NCBI GenBank assembly: GCA_947630735.1 | Contig: CANRIR010000005.1 | Span: 17,933-81,932, forward strand | Length of the DNA stretch: 64,000 nt | From: an uncultured Marvinbryantia sp. | Lineage (GTDB): Bacteria; Bacillota; Clostridia; Lachnospirales; Lachnospiraceae | Direction: 5' to 3' | Shown here: one piece after another, positions 7,480 to 15,914 of the stretch | How the letters are laid out: each line of letters starts with the position of its first letter | How positions within the stretch are numbered: the first letter of the stretch is position 1 | Notes under the pieces: model-generated | What the model saw: the letters and a program-made list of their open reading frames with translations, nothing else | What the model was told of the DNA's origin: nothing | Database searches by the model: none | Translations under genes and position numbers: made by a program

Positions 7480-7650
7480 ATGAAGAACCAAACCATGATG
7501 CAATACTTTGAGTGGTACCTGCCGCAGGACGGCCGTTTCTGGCAGCAGTGCCGGGCGCAGGCCGAAGAACTGCGAAAAGCCGGCGTGTTCCCTGTAAACG
7601 GCGGGTCGGTGTCCGTGTGGGTGCTTGAGAGCACCGCAGAGAAATTATGA
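7480..7650 (+). pseudogene. Alpha-amylase gene collapsed by an internal deletion (N-terminus joined to C-terminus)
   Basis: A 56-codon frame with its own AAAGGAGAG ribosome-binding site. The first 36 or so residues (MKNQTMMQYFEWYLPQDGRF and on to ELRKAGV) are the N-terminus of a cytoplasmic GH13 alpha-amylase of the B. licheniformis/AmyS type. The next residues, FPVNGGSVSVWV, match the end of the same family (the B. licheniformis enzyme ends in a GGSVSIYV segment). So about 430 catalytic residues appear to be missing while the ends remain in frame. The stop overlaps the start of the next gene as ATGA, so the remnant may still be translated and coupled to it. It has no amylase activity. Confidence 0.8.
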
Positions 7651-8525
7651 AAAGGATCCTGAACTATTCCGTGGGGGAGGATGGCCGGGATCTGTCCGTC
7701 GCCGCGTATCTGCGGGGAAAGGGCTATTCCAGGCATATCCTGACACACATCAAAAATACGCCGGACGGGTTTCTGAAAAACGGACGTCCGGCGCGACCGT
7801 ACGAGCCGCTTACGCCAGGGGATCTGCTCACGGTGCTGGTGCTGGAGGAGGAGTCCTCCGAAAAGATCGAACCGGTTCCTCTGCACTTTGGCGTCGTCTA
7901 TGAGGACGCGGACATTCTGATCGTGGACAAACCGGCGGATATGCCCATCCATCCGTCTGTGCACAACCACGGCAACACGCTGGCGAACGCCCTGGCGTAC
8001 TACTACGCGTGCCGGGGCGAGGCGTTCGTCTACCGGTGCATCACGCGGCTGGACCGCGACACCACCGGGCTTCTGGTAATCGCAAAACATATGCTGAGCG
8101 CGGCCATCCTGTCCAATATGGCGATCCGGCGCGAGATCCGCCGGGAATATGTGGCCATCGTGGAGGGGGAAACGCCTCCGCAGGGCGTGATAGACGCCCC
8201 GATCGCCCGCAAAGAGGGCTCCGTGCTGGAGCGGACGGTAGACTTTGCGCGCGGAGAGAGGGCGGTCACGCATTACCGCACGCTGGCGTGCGAAAACGGA
8301 TATTCTCTGGTCCGGCTGAGACTGGAGACGGGGCGCACGCACCAGATCCGCGTGCACATGAAGCATATCGGGCACCCCGTCATCGGGGACTTTCTCTACA
8401 ACCCGGATTTCCGGGCGATGAACCGGCAGGCCCTGCACTCCTGCAGCCTGTCGTTTGCGCACCCCATTACCGGGGAACCCCTGGAATTTACATCCGAGCC
8501 GCCGTGGCGATGGCCCTGCGCGTAA
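7647..8525 (+). CDS. RluA/RluD-family pseudouridine synthase
   Basis: 292 residues. Converts specific uridines in rRNA or tRNA to pseudouridine. An N-terminal region (about 1-75) resembles a divergent S4-like domain. The catalytic domain follows, with the motif RLDRDTTGLLVIAK (catalytic Asp), and then LETGRTHQIRVHMKHIGHPV, both diagnostic of the RluA group. The protein is shorter than E. coli RluD; which uridine is modified cannot be told. The start overlaps the stop of the collapsed amylase frame by four bases. Confidence 0.9.
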   Translation: MKRILNYSVGEDGRDLSVAAYLRGKGYSRHILTHIKNTPDGFLKNGRPARPYEPLTPGDLLTVLVLEEESSEKIEPVPLHFGVVYEDADILIVDKPADMPIHPSVHNHGNTLANALAYYYACRGEAFVYRCITRLDRDTTGLLVIAKHMLSAAILSNMAIRREIRREYVAIVEGETPPQGVIDAPIARKEGSVLERTVDFARGERAVTHYRTLACENGYSLVRLRLETGRTHQIRVHMKHIGHPVIGDFLYNPDFRAMNRQALHSCSLSFAHPITGEPLEFTSEPPWRWPCA

Positions 8526-8641
8526 ACGCAAACCCGATGCCCTGCGTAGAAGCGCAGAGCTGTGATATTTACCCAATCTGGAAGTGTGGAATCGCCGCGG
8601 CACTTGCCCTGTGCGTAAAATATAGAAAGGGAGACGCTGCA

Positions 8642-9841
8642 ATGGAAGAAAAGACAAAGAAAGCGAAAGTAGTTGTGGTGCCCTGCAAATCCTATGAGGA
8701 CGGGGCCGTGTACGCCGCCATGCGGCAGGGGATCGGCCTTTTGGGCGGCCTGGGGCAATTTGTGAAGCCGGACGAGCACATTCTGGTAAAGCCGAATTTT
8801 CTGTCCGCCGCCCTGCCGGAGCAGGCCGTCACCACGCATCCGGCCGTCATCCGCGCCATGCTGCGCATCCTGGCGGAGGAGGGATGCACAAATGTGCTGT
8901 ACGGGGATTCGCCGGGGCATGGATCCAGCGCTGCGGCGGCCGCAAAGCTGGGGCTTGCGCCGGAAAATACTTATGGCGCTGCGGCGGCCGATATGTCGCA
9001 GGAGCGCCGCGTGGAATTCCCGGAGGGCCTTACGGCAAAGGAGTTTTATTTTTGCAGGGAAGTGACGGAGGCCGACGCCATTGTCAGCCTCTGCAAGATG
9101 AAAACCCATGCGCTGGAGCGCGTCACGGGGGCGGTCAAAAATGTGTACGGCCTGGTCTGCGGGTACCGCAAGGCGGCCGGCCATGTGAAATACCCGAACG
9201 CCAGCATCTTTGCCAGAATGCTGGCGGATATTCAGCGCTGTGTGAAGCCGCGGCTCCACATCATGGACGGCATTGTGGCCATGGATGGGAATGGGCCGGG
9301 CTCCGGCGATCCCGTGCCCATGAACGTGCTGCTGTTCTCCCAGGATCCGGTGGCTTTGGATACGGTGTTCTGCCGCCTGGTGCATCTGGATCCGGAGCTT
9401 GTGCCCACCAATACCCAGGGGGAAGCCGTGGGCATCGGCACCTGCCGCGGGGAGCAGATTGAGGTGCTCATTCCCAGGGACGCGTCCGCGGATGCGGGCC
9501 GCGCCATATCCATGGAGGAGCTTGTTGAACGCTTCGGCAACCCCGATTTCAACGTGGACCGCAGGGGGACAAAGAAAACCTTCCTTCTCCGGTATTCCGA
9601 ACTGATGACCTCCCTCGCGAAGCGCCCGCGCATCCAGAAGGATCTGTGCATCAAGTGCGGCGTCTGCGTGGAGCACTGCCCGGTGCCGGGCAAGGCCGTC
9701 CGCTTCCAGAACGGTCGCAAGGAGCCGCCGGTGTATGATTATAAGAAATGCATCCGGTGTTACTGCTGTCAGGAGATGTGTCCGAGACACGCCATCACGG
9801 CGGGCCGGAGGCATGACCGGCGCAGGGAAAAAGAAAGCTGA
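8642..9841 (+). CDS. DUF362-domain protein with a C-terminal 2x[4Fe-4S] ferredoxin domain
   Basis: 399 residues. The N-terminal DUF362 domain (about 9-295) carries the usual VKPNFL, THPAVIRAMLRIL and MKTHALERVTGAVKNVYGL motifs. The C-terminal bacterial ferredoxin domain (about 335-385) has two cluster motifs, CIKCGVCVEHCP and CIRCYCCQEMCP. Such proteins are common in anaerobes and are presumed electron carriers or metal-centre proteins; the reaction is unknown. A longer frame from 8009 lies in the shadow of the previous gene. The ATG at 8642 follows AAAGGGAG and fits the family. It is 117 bases after the pseudouridine synthase gene and possibly co-transcribed. Confidence 0.9.
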   Translation: MEEKTKKAKVVVVPCKSYEDGAVYAAMRQGIGLLGGLGQFVKPDEHILVKPNFLSAALPEQAVTTHPAVIRAMLRILAEEGCTNVLYGDSPGHGSSAAAAAKLGLAPENTYGAAAADMSQERRVEFPEGLTAKEFYFCREVTEADAIVSLCKMKTHALERVTGAVKNVYGLVCGYRKAAGHVKYPNASIFARMLADIQRCVKPRLHIMDGIVAMDGNGPGSGDPVPMNVLLFSQDPVALDTVFCRLVHLDPELVPTNTQGEAVGIGTCRGEQIEVLIPRDASADAGRAISMEELVERFGNPDFNVDRRGTKKTFLLRYSELMTSLAKRPRIQKDLCIKCGVCVEHCPVPGKAVRFQNGRKEPPVYDYKKCIRCYCCQEMCPRHAITAGRRHDRRREKES

Positions 9842-9935
9842 ATTTTATAGATTGTTTAGAAAATTTTAGAAACTCTTGATTGCGATTTGCGGTGTAAAGG
9901 GCTATACTTATAAAAAACGGTCTGGAGGGAGTCCT

Positions 9936-10340
9936 TTGAGAAGGTTGAGAGAAAAGCTGTACGAGTGGATGCAGGGCAGAAACGGTGTGGATGAAATGGG
10001 GATCTTTTTGATCGGGGCGTCCCTGGTCCTTCTGATCATCAGTTCGCTTTTGAGCGTGTTTTTGCTTTCCCTGATCGCGTTCGGCCTCCTGATCTATTCC
10101 TATTTCCGCGTGTTTTCCAGAAATATCGGCGCTCGCAAGGCGGAGAACAACCGGTACCTGGCGGAGCGGGAGCGCCTGCGCTTCAAGCTCCAGAGCCAGA
10201 AGGTGCGCTTCGGCCTGCGCAAGACATACAAATACCTGAAATGCAAAAACTGTAAGAAGAAAATGCGCGTGCCGCGCGGCAAGGGGAAGATTGAGGTTAC
10301 CTGTCCCCACTGCGGCGAAAAATTCATCACAAAATCTTAG
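9936..10340 (+). CDS. Small membrane protein with a C-terminal zinc ribbon
   Basis: 134 residues from a TTG start at 9936, chosen because GGAGGGA lies five bases upstream; an ATG-like start at 9876 has no such site. Layout: a basic amphipathic N-terminus (LRRLREKLYEWMQGRNGVDE), a pair of membrane segments or one long hairpin (about 22-57, IFLIGASLVLLIISS and onwards), a charged linker, then a zinc ribbon with CKNC and CPHC knuckles (about 105-125). Common in Lachnospiraceae, function unknown. The ribbon suggests nucleic-acid or protein binding at the inner membrane face. Confidence 0.78.
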   Translation: MRRLREKLYEWMQGRNGVDEMGIFLIGASLVLLIISSLLSVFLLSLIAFGLLIYSYFRVFSRNIGARKAENNRYLAERERLRFKLQSQKVRFGLRKTYKYLKCKNCKKKMRVPRGKGKIEVTCPHCGEKFITKS

Positions 10341-10348
10341 CGGACGAT

Positions 10349-10370
10349 GTCCGGCGCAGCACGGCCGGAC
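10349..10370 (+). terminator. Hairpin after the zinc-ribbon gene
   Basis: The inverted repeat GTCCGGC/GCCGGAC lies 9 bases after the stop codon. No T run follows on the plus strand; an A-rich tract does. It is therefore a weak terminator candidate, or the end of the convergent glyA transcript. Confidence 0.4.
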
Positions 10371-10375
10371 ACGGC

Positions 10376-10495
10376 AGAAAAACAAAACACAAAAAAAACA
10401 AAACACAGAAAAAACACAAAAAAACAAAACACAGAAAACAAGGCCCGCCGCAGAATGGTTTCCGGTTCGATCCCGAAAACGATCCTGCAGCAGGC
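10376..10495 (-). terminator. Terminator of glyA with an unusually long T-rich tail
   Basis: Read on the minus strand, an 11-base stem (10485-10495 against 10443-10453, two G-U pairs) is followed by about 65 bases made of T runs broken by single G or C. On the plus strand this is an A-rich repeat of AAAACAAAACAC units. It lies 80 bases beyond the glyA stop and accounts for the low-complexity stretch. Confidence 0.65.
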
Positions 10496-10576
10496 CGTTT
10501 CTTTTTGTCTGTGTGTTCCAAACCGCCGCGCCGCACAGGGCAGACGCCGTGCAAAACCGGCGGCGTGTAAGTTCGA

Positions 10577-11815
10577 TCACGCGTTCAGGGGATAGCGGTC
10601 GGTCAGCTCTTTTACGATGGCCCGGGCCTTTTCTTTATTGTCCGCGCTCTGGATCATCAGGGAGATTGCCTCCGCGATCTTCTCCATGTCGGCCTCGTTC
10701 ATGCCGCGGGAAGTGACGGCAGGCGTTCCCAGGCGGACGCCGCTGGTCACGAACGCGGACTCCGGATCGTTGGGAACCGCATTCTTATTGCAGGTAATGT
10801 TCGCATCGTCCAGCAGTTTCTCCATGGCCTTTCCGGTAATGCCCGTGCCGCGCAGATCCACCAGCATCAGATGGTTGTCCGTGCCGCCGGACACAATGTG
10901 GATGCCGCGCTTCATCAGGCCGGCACAGAGCGCTTTCGCGTTCTTTACGATGTTTGTCTGGTATTCTTTGTACTCCGGCTGCAGGGCCTCTTTGAAGCAC
11001 ACGGCCTTCGCCGCGATCACATGCATCAGCGGGCCGCCCTGGGTGCCGGGGAAGATAGCCTTGTTGAAATTGAATTTCTGCGCCATCTCGCTGCTGCTCA
11101 TGATCATGCCGCCGCGGGGCCCGCGCAGGGTCTTGTGCGTGGTCGTGGTGGTAACGTGAGCATAGGGGATGGGGCTGGGATGCAGCCCGGCGGCCACCAG
11201 CCCGGCGATGTGGGCGATGTCCACCATCAGGTAGGCCCCCACTTCGTCCGCGATCTCGCGGAAGCGTTTAAAGTCGATGATCCTTGCGTAAGCGCTGGCG
11301 CCGGCCACGATCAGTTTGGGCCTGGCCTCCAGGGCGATCTCTCTTACTTTATCATAGTCGATGACACCGTCGTCATTCACGCCATAGGGAACAACATGAA
11401 AATAAGCGCCGGAAAAGTTTGCGGGGCTCCCGTGGGAGAGATGTCCGCCGTGCGCCAGGTTCATGCCCATCACAGTGTCCCCCGGTTTTAACATAGCAAA
11501 AAAGACTGCCATATTTGCCTGTGCGCCGGAGTGCGGCTGCACATTCACATATTCGCAGCCGAACAGCTCGCATGCGCGTTTTTTGGCAAGCTCCTCCACC
11601 ACATCCACACATTCGCAGCCGCCGTAGTAGCGTTTTCCCGGATAGCCCTCCGCATATTTGTTGGTAAGGGGGCTGCCCATAGCCGCCATCACGGCCTTGC
11701 TCACCCAGTTTTCGGAGGCGATCAGTTCAATGTGGGAATTCTGACGCGCGATCTCCTGTGAGATAGCGTCTGCGATCTCGTTGTCTGTCTTTCGTATTTC
11801 CTCGAAAGAATACAT
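10577..11815 (-). CDS. glyA: Serine hydroxymethyltransferase
   Basis: 412 residues, normal length. PLP enzyme that interconverts serine and glycine while loading one-carbon units onto tetrahydrofolate. Visible are [28 protein letters not shown], the PLP lysine in [14 protein letters not shown] and the C-terminal [14 protein letters not shown]. It is a single-gene unit with a consensus promoter upstream and its own terminator. Confidence 0.97.
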   Translation of the reverse strand: MYSFEEIRKTDNEIADAISQEIARQNSHIELIASENWVSKAVMAAMGSPLTNKYAEGYPGKRYYGGCECVDVVEELAKKRACELFGCEYVNVQPHSGAQANMAVFFAMLKPGDTVMGMNLAHGGHLSHGSPANFSGAYFHVVPYGVNDDGVIDYDKVREIALEARPKLIVAGASAYARIIDFKRFREIADEVGAYLMVDIAHIAGLVAAGLHPSPIPYAHVTTTTTHKTLRGPRGGMIMSSSEMAQKFNFNKAIFPGTQGGPLMHVIAAKAVCFKEALQPEYKEYQTNIVKNAKALCAGLMKRGIHIVSGGTDNHLMLVDLRGTGITGKAMEKLLDDANITCNKNAVPNDPESAFVTSGVRLGTPAVTSRGMNEADMEKIAEAISLMIQSADNKEKARAIVKELTDRYPLNA

Positions 11816-11861
11816 AGTTGTTCTCCCTTCTTATTTGTTATGTTTGACGCGTGTATTTCCT

Positions 11862-11889
11862 AGTATACCATATTTCTCCGAAGTGTCAA
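11862..11889 (-). promoter_or_regulatory. Promoter of glyA
   Basis: On the minus strand, TTGACA (11884-11889) and TATACT (11862-11867) are separated by 16 bases. The -10 box is 46 bases before the glyA start codon. Confidence 0.8.
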
Positions 11890-11963
11890 CCGCAAAAAGA
11901 CAAATATCCGCAGCAGAGAAACACGAGGGAGGGCTCTTCCGCTGCAGAGGACTCAAAATATAT

Positions 11964-11992
11964 TTGACAACTTTCCACAAACTATTTACAAT
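11964..11992 (+). promoter_or_regulatory. Promoter of the HD-GYP gene
   Basis: TTGACA (11964-11969), a 17-base spacer and TACAAT (11987-11992). Because it lies inside the longest open frame (from 11781), it shows that the far-upstream start is not used and favours the TTG at 12090. Confidence 0.75.
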
Positions 11993-12089
11993 CAGATTAG
12001 CCCAAAAGAGGGCAAACCTGATGCTTTCCGAAAGATCGGCGCTTTTGCGGCGATTTTTCTGTGCGTCAGGAAAATGGGAGGAGAAAAAA

Positions 12090-13304
12090 TTGAGACTGGA
12101 TCTGACGGACATGCTGCTGGCGCTCTCGGAGGCGCTGGATAAAGTAGAGGAGGACTTGATCGGAGTGGCTACGGGGCACGGCAAGCGCGTGGCTTACCTG
12201 TCCTGCCTGATGGCAAAGGAGAGCGGGATGACGGGCGAAGAACTGGAGGATTTTGTGGGCTGCGCCATCCTGCACGACAACGCGCTCACGGAGTTTATCC
12301 GCGAGGAGCTCGGAAACAGCGACGATATCAAGGTGCGCGATGTGGGCCGCTTTATGAACAACGGGGGGCACTGCGTCCACGGGGAGGAGAACATGCGCCT
12401 CGTCCCCTTCCGGACGGACCTGACGAATATCATTTTGTACCATCATGAGAACGCGGACGGCACGGGTCCCTTTGGAAAGCAAGCGGAGGAGATCCCCTTA
12501 AAAGCGCAGATCCTGCACGTGGCGGATCTGGTGGACATGCGGTCGCACCTGGGCAGGATCACAAAAAGAGAGTTTGCCCAGCTTATGCGGCAGATCCGCA
12601 AAGAGGCCGGGAGCCTCTTTACGAAGGAGAGTGTGGACCTGTTCCGGAAAGCCATAACCTTTGAAGCCTTAAGCGAGATGCAGCAAAAAGGTGCGGAGCA
12701 GCTTTTGCGGGAGATGTTCCCCGCCCGCTTCGAGGAGTACAGCGACGAGGAGATCCACCGCATTGCCGCTCTGTTCGCCAGGATCGTGGACTATAAATCT
12801 TCCTTTACCAAAGACCATTCCCTGGGAGTGGCCCAAAAAGCGCAGGTCATGGCAGTATATTACGGCTATCCCCAAGAAAAAGTCACACGCTATTATTTTG
12901 CCGCGGCCTTTCACGACATCGGCAAGCTGATCATCGACAATGATATCCTGGAAAAGCCGGGCAGGCTGGACGCGAAGGAGTTTTCCGAGATGAAGAACCA
13001 CGCGGTGGCCACCTGCCGCATTCTGGGCAGGATCCGGGGGATCGACGACATTGTAAAATGGGCCGGCCACCACCATGAGAAGCTGGACGGGCAGGGCTAT
13101 CCCTTCGGCCTCGCCGCGGACCAGCTCAGTTTCGAGGAGCGCCTGATGGGATGCGTGGACATCTACCAGGCGCTGGTGGAGACGCGCTCCTACAAAAACG
13201 GCCTGAGCCACCGCGAGGCCATCCAGATCATGGACAACATGGTCAAAATGGGAAAGATAGACGGGGACATCGTGCGGGACATCGACAAGGTGTTCGGAGA
13301 CTGA
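12090..13304 (+). CDS. Tandem HD-GYP-type signalling phosphodiesterase
   Basis: 404 residues from a TTG start preceded by GGGAGGAG. Two HD-GYP-like halves are visible. The first (about 25-175) has GHGKRVAYLSCLMAKESG, ILHDNALTEF and HHENADGTGPFGK, so the GYP motif is degenerate. The second (about 225-400) is canonical: FHDIGKLIIDNDIL, then HHEKLDGQGYPFGL. HD-GYP proteins usually hydrolyse cyclic di-GMP or related dinucleotides. No sensor or receiver domain is present, so the degenerate first half may serve as a sensing or dimerising domain. The gene stands alone. Confidence 0.87.
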   Translation: MRLDLTDMLLALSEALDKVEEDLIGVATGHGKRVAYLSCLMAKESGMTGEELEDFVGCAILHDNALTEFIREELGNSDDIKVRDVGRFMNNGGHCVHGEENMRLVPFRTDLTNIILYHHENADGTGPFGKQAEEIPLKAQILHVADLVDMRSHLGRITKREFAQLMRQIRKEAGSLFTKESVDLFRKAITFEALSEMQQKGAEQLLREMFPARFEEYSDEEIHRIAALFARIVDYKSSFTKDHSLGVAQKAQVMAVYYGYPQEKVTRYYFAAAFHDIGKLIIDNDILEKPGRLDAKEFSEMKNHAVATCRILGRIRGIDDIVKWAGHHHEKLDGQGYPFGLAADQLSFEERLMGCVDIYQALVETRSYKNGLSHREAIQIMDNMVKMGKIDGDIVRDIDKVFGD

Positions 13305-13392
13305 CGTTTCTGCTTAAAGATTGAATTTATGTGTAAATTGTGGTAGATTATTCCTGTATTTCCATATCCTGGAAAAGGCAGGTGTACTACAA

Positions 13393-14718
13393 ATGATAAG
13401 AGAATATCTGAAGGAGAACGTCTACGAAGCCCTGCAGAGGCGCCTGAGATTTCTCTTCGAGGAGTTTGACAATATCTATGTGTCCTTTTCGGGCGGGAAG
13501 GACAGCGGTCTTCTTCTGAACATGACGCTGGATTTCCAGAAAAAATATTATCCCCACAAAAAGATCGGCGTGTTCCACCAGGATTTTGAGGCACAGTATA
13601 CCGTCACTTCCGAGTACGTGGAGAAGACCTTCGAGCGGATCAAGGACGACGTGGAGCCGTACTGGGTCTGCCTGCCCATGGCCACGCGGACGGCCCTCAG
13701 CAGCTATGAGATGTACTGGTATCCGTGGGACGACAAAAAACAGGATCTCTGGGTGCGCCCCATGCCCATGAAAGAGTATGTCATCAATCTGGAGAACAAT
13801 CCCATCACCACCTACCGCTACCGGATGCACCAGGAAGATCTGGCAAAACAGTTCGGGCGGTGGTACCGGAAAGCGCACGGCTTTAAAAAGACGGTCTGCC
13901 TGCTGGGGATGCGGGCCAGCGAATCCCTGCAGAGATACAGCGGGTTCCTGAACAAAAAATACGGATATAAAGGGAACTGCTGGATCAGCCAGTCCTTCAA
14001 GGACGTGTGGTGCGCCTCGCCCATGTACGACTGGACCTCCGAGGATGTGTGGCACGCCAATTATGTGTTCGGCTACGAGTATAACCACCTGTACGACCTC
14101 TACTACATGGCGGGTCTGAAGGTGTCCCAGATGCGCGTGGCCTCGCCTTTCAACGACTATTCCAAGGACTCTCTGAATCTGTACCGCGTCATAGACCCGC
14201 AGATCTGGGTGAAGCTGGTGGGAAGGGTGCAGGGCGCAAATTTCGCCAGCATCTACGGGAAGACCAAGGCCATGGGCTACCGGAACATCACGCTCCCCAA
14301 AGGCCACACCTGGCGCTCTTACACCCTGTTTTTGCTGGACACGCTGCCGGTGCGGCTGCGCAATAATTACACCAAAAAGTTCAACACGTCCATCGAGTTC
14401 TGGCACAAGACCGGCGGCGGGCTGGACGAGGAGACCATACAGGAGCTGGAGGAGCACGGCTACCGCATCCGCAGGAACGGCGTGTCCAATTACACTCTGA
14501 ACAAAAAGACCCGCGTGGTGTTTGTGGGGGAGATCCCGGACGACACGGACGATATCAAGTCCTCCAAAGATATCCCAAGCTGGAAGCGGATGTGCTACTG
14601 CATCCTGAAGAACGACCATATCTGCCGCTTCATGGGATTTGGCCTGAACCGCCAGCAGCAGAAGCGGATCGACCTGATCCGGGAAAAATACAAAAGCATA
14701 GAGGAGATGAGTCTATGA
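13393..14718 (+). CDS. IbrA-like PAPS-reductase-fold protein (DUF3440)
   Basis: 441 residues. The N-terminal half is an adenine-nucleotide alpha hydrolase (PAPS reductase) domain with the PP-loop VSFSGGKDSGLLLN. The C-terminal half is the DUF3440 region (about 200-430). E. coli IbrA, a homologue, acts with IbrB to activate eib immunoglobulin-binding genes, but the biochemical activity is unknown. A longer frame from 13321 lacks a ribosome-binding site; the ATG at 13393 gives MIREYLKENVYEALQRR, the family start. It overlaps the next gene as ATGA, so the two proteins are probably made in fixed ratio. No sulfate-assimilation genes lie nearby, so a role in sulfate reduction is unlikely. Confidence 0.87.
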   Translation: MIREYLKENVYEALQRRLRFLFEEFDNIYVSFSGGKDSGLLLNMTLDFQKKYYPHKKIGVFHQDFEAQYTVTSEYVEKTFERIKDDVEPYWVCLPMATRTALSSYEMYWYPWDDKKQDLWVRPMPMKEYVINLENNPITTYRYRMHQEDLAKQFGRWYRKAHGFKKTVCLLGMRASESLQRYSGFLNKKYGYKGNCWISQSFKDVWCASPMYDWTSEDVWHANYVFGYEYNHLYDLYYMAGLKVSQMRVASPFNDYSKDSLNLYRVIDPQIWVKLVGRVQGANFASIYGKTKAMGYRNITLPKGHTWRSYTLFLLDTLPVRLRNNYTKKFNTSIEFWHKTGGGLDEETIQELEEHGYRIRRNGVSNYTLNKKTRVVFVGEIPDDTDDIKSSKDIPSWKRMCYCILKNDHICRFMGFGLNRQQQKRIDLIREKYKSIEEMSL

Positions 14719-15281
14719 GTTTCCAGAGCCCGGTCTATCACGTCATGGCTGTGCCGGTGGAGAAGATCAAGCCGAATACCTACAATCCAAACAAAGTGGC
14801 TCCGCCGGAGATGAAGCTGCTCTACGAGAGCATCCGGGCGGACGGCTACACCATGCCGATCGTCTGCTATTTTGATAAGAGCCAGGATGTCTATGTCATC
14901 GTGGACGGGTTCCACCGCTACCGCGTCATGCTGGAATACCCGGACATCTATGAAAGGGAGAGCGGGCTGCTGCCGGTGTCTGTGATCGACAAGCCCCTGG
15001 ACCAGCGGATGGCCAGCACCATACGCCACAACCGCGCCCGCGGCAGCCACGATGTGGATCTGATGAGCAACATTGTGCGGGAGCTGCACGAGCTGGGCCG
15101 CTCGGACGCCTGGATCTCACGGCACCTGGGGATGGACCGGGACGAGATCCTGCGCCTGAAGCAGATCACGGGCCTCGCCGCGCTGTTCCGGGACACAAAG
15201 TTCGGCCAGGCCTGGCGTCCGGTGGAGGAGGAAGATGAGCCGATGTACGACGAGGAGGAGGACTGGGAAGACAGTTATTGA
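14715..15281 (+). CDS. IbrB-like ParB/Srx-fold protein
   Basis: 188 residues. A ParB N-terminal-like (sulfiredoxin-fold) domain spans about 10-110: PVEKIKPNTYNPNKVAPPEM, a VIVDGFHRYRV motif typical of the phosphate-binding site, and ASTIRHNRARGSHDVD. A helical part with a possible HTH (AWISRHLGMDRDEILRLKQI) and a very acidic tail (EEEDEPMYDEEEDWEDS) follow. It always pairs with the IbrA-type gene in the E. coli case. The fold is shared with CTP-using ParB, free-serine kinase and DndB-like proteins, so a nucleotide-dependent activity is plausible but unproven. Confidence 0.87.
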   Translation: MSFQSPVYHVMAVPVEKIKPNTYNPNKVAPPEMKLLYESIRADGYTMPIVCYFDKSQDVYVIVDGFHRYRVMLEYPDIYERESGLLPVSVIDKPLDQRMASTIRHNRARGSHDVDLMSNIVRELHELGRSDAWISRHLGMDRDEILRLKQITGLAALFRDTKFGQAWRPVEEEDEPMYDEEEDWEDSY

Positions 15282-15315
15282 CAGGCACTGGCGGCTCCGG
15301 GCGGGCAGTTGGTAC

Positions 15316-15344
15316 TTGACTTTTTGCCGGGCAGAGCCGATAAT
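15316..15344 (+). promoter_or_regulatory. Promoter of the cyclophilin gene
   Basis: TTGACT (15316-15321) and GATAAT (15339-15344), 17-base spacer, 49 bases before the start codon. Confidence 0.65.
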
Positions 15345-15392
15345 GTACGAAAAAGATACCTAGACTAGAAAAGAAGAAAAGGAGATAAAAAA

Positions 15393-15914
15393 ATGGCAGA
15401 AAATCCGATCGTGACGATCACCATGGAAAACGGGGACGTGATGAAGGCAGAGCTCTATCCGCAGATCGCGCCCAACAGTGTCAACAATTTTATCAGCCTG
15501 GTGAAGAAGGGCTTTTACGACGGCCTGATCTTTCACCGCGTCATCGAGGGTTTTATGATACAGGGCGGGTGCCCGGAGGGAACCGGCATGGGCGGCCCCG
15601 GGTACAGCATCCGCGGCGAGTTTCGCCAGAACGGGTTCGCCAACGATCTGAAGCACACGGAGGGCGTACTCTCCATGGCGCGCGCCATGCACCCGGATTC
15701 CGCCGGATCGCAGTTTTTCATCATGCACAAGACGTCGCCCCATCTGGACGGCGCATACGCGGCCTTCGGCAAGATCACTGAGGGCATGGATGTGGTAAAC
15801 CGCATCGCCGAAGAGGACACCGACTTCCGCGACAGGCCGCTGGATGAGCAGAAGATCAAGTCCATGACAGTGGAGACTTTCGGCGTGGAGTACCCCGAAC
15901 CGGAGAAATGCTGA
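15393..15914 (+). CDS. Cyclophilin-type peptidyl-prolyl cis-trans isomerase
   Basis: 173 residues without a signal peptide, so a cytoplasmic single-domain cyclophilin. Catalytic-site elements are visible: FHRVIEGFMIQGG, then GVLSMARAMHPDSAGSQFFI and HLDGAYAAFGKITEGMDVV. It accelerates proline isomerisation in folding proteins. It has its own promoter and an AAAAGGAGAT ribosome-binding site, and it overlaps the following GNAT gene by seven bases. Confidence 0.94.
   Translation: MAENPIVTITMENGDVMKAELYPQIAPNSVNNFISLVKKGFYDGLIFHRVIEGFMIQGGCPEGTGMGGPGYSIRGEFRQNGFANDLKHTEGVLSMARAMHPDSAGSQFFIMHKTSPHLDGAYAAFGKITEGMDVVNRIAEEDTDFRDRPLDEQKIKSMTVETFGVEYPEPEKC

Noticed and set aside
7458..9814. Long open frames on the minus strand (7458-8657 and 8396-9814)
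   Set aside because: They mirror well-supported plus-strand genes, are rich in Arg/His/Pro as GC-rich shadows are, and match no family.
10376..10441. A-rich repeat as a possible phase-variable promoter tract
   Set aside because: It follows a stem on the minus strand and is better explained as the T-rich tail of the glyA terminator; no gene starts just after it on the plus strand.
13393..15281. IbrAB pair as part of a prophage or Dnd-type defence island
   Set aside because: Flanking genes are HD-GYP and cyclophilin; there is no integrase, capsid, DndD/DndE or restriction gene nearby, so only the fold similarity can be stated.
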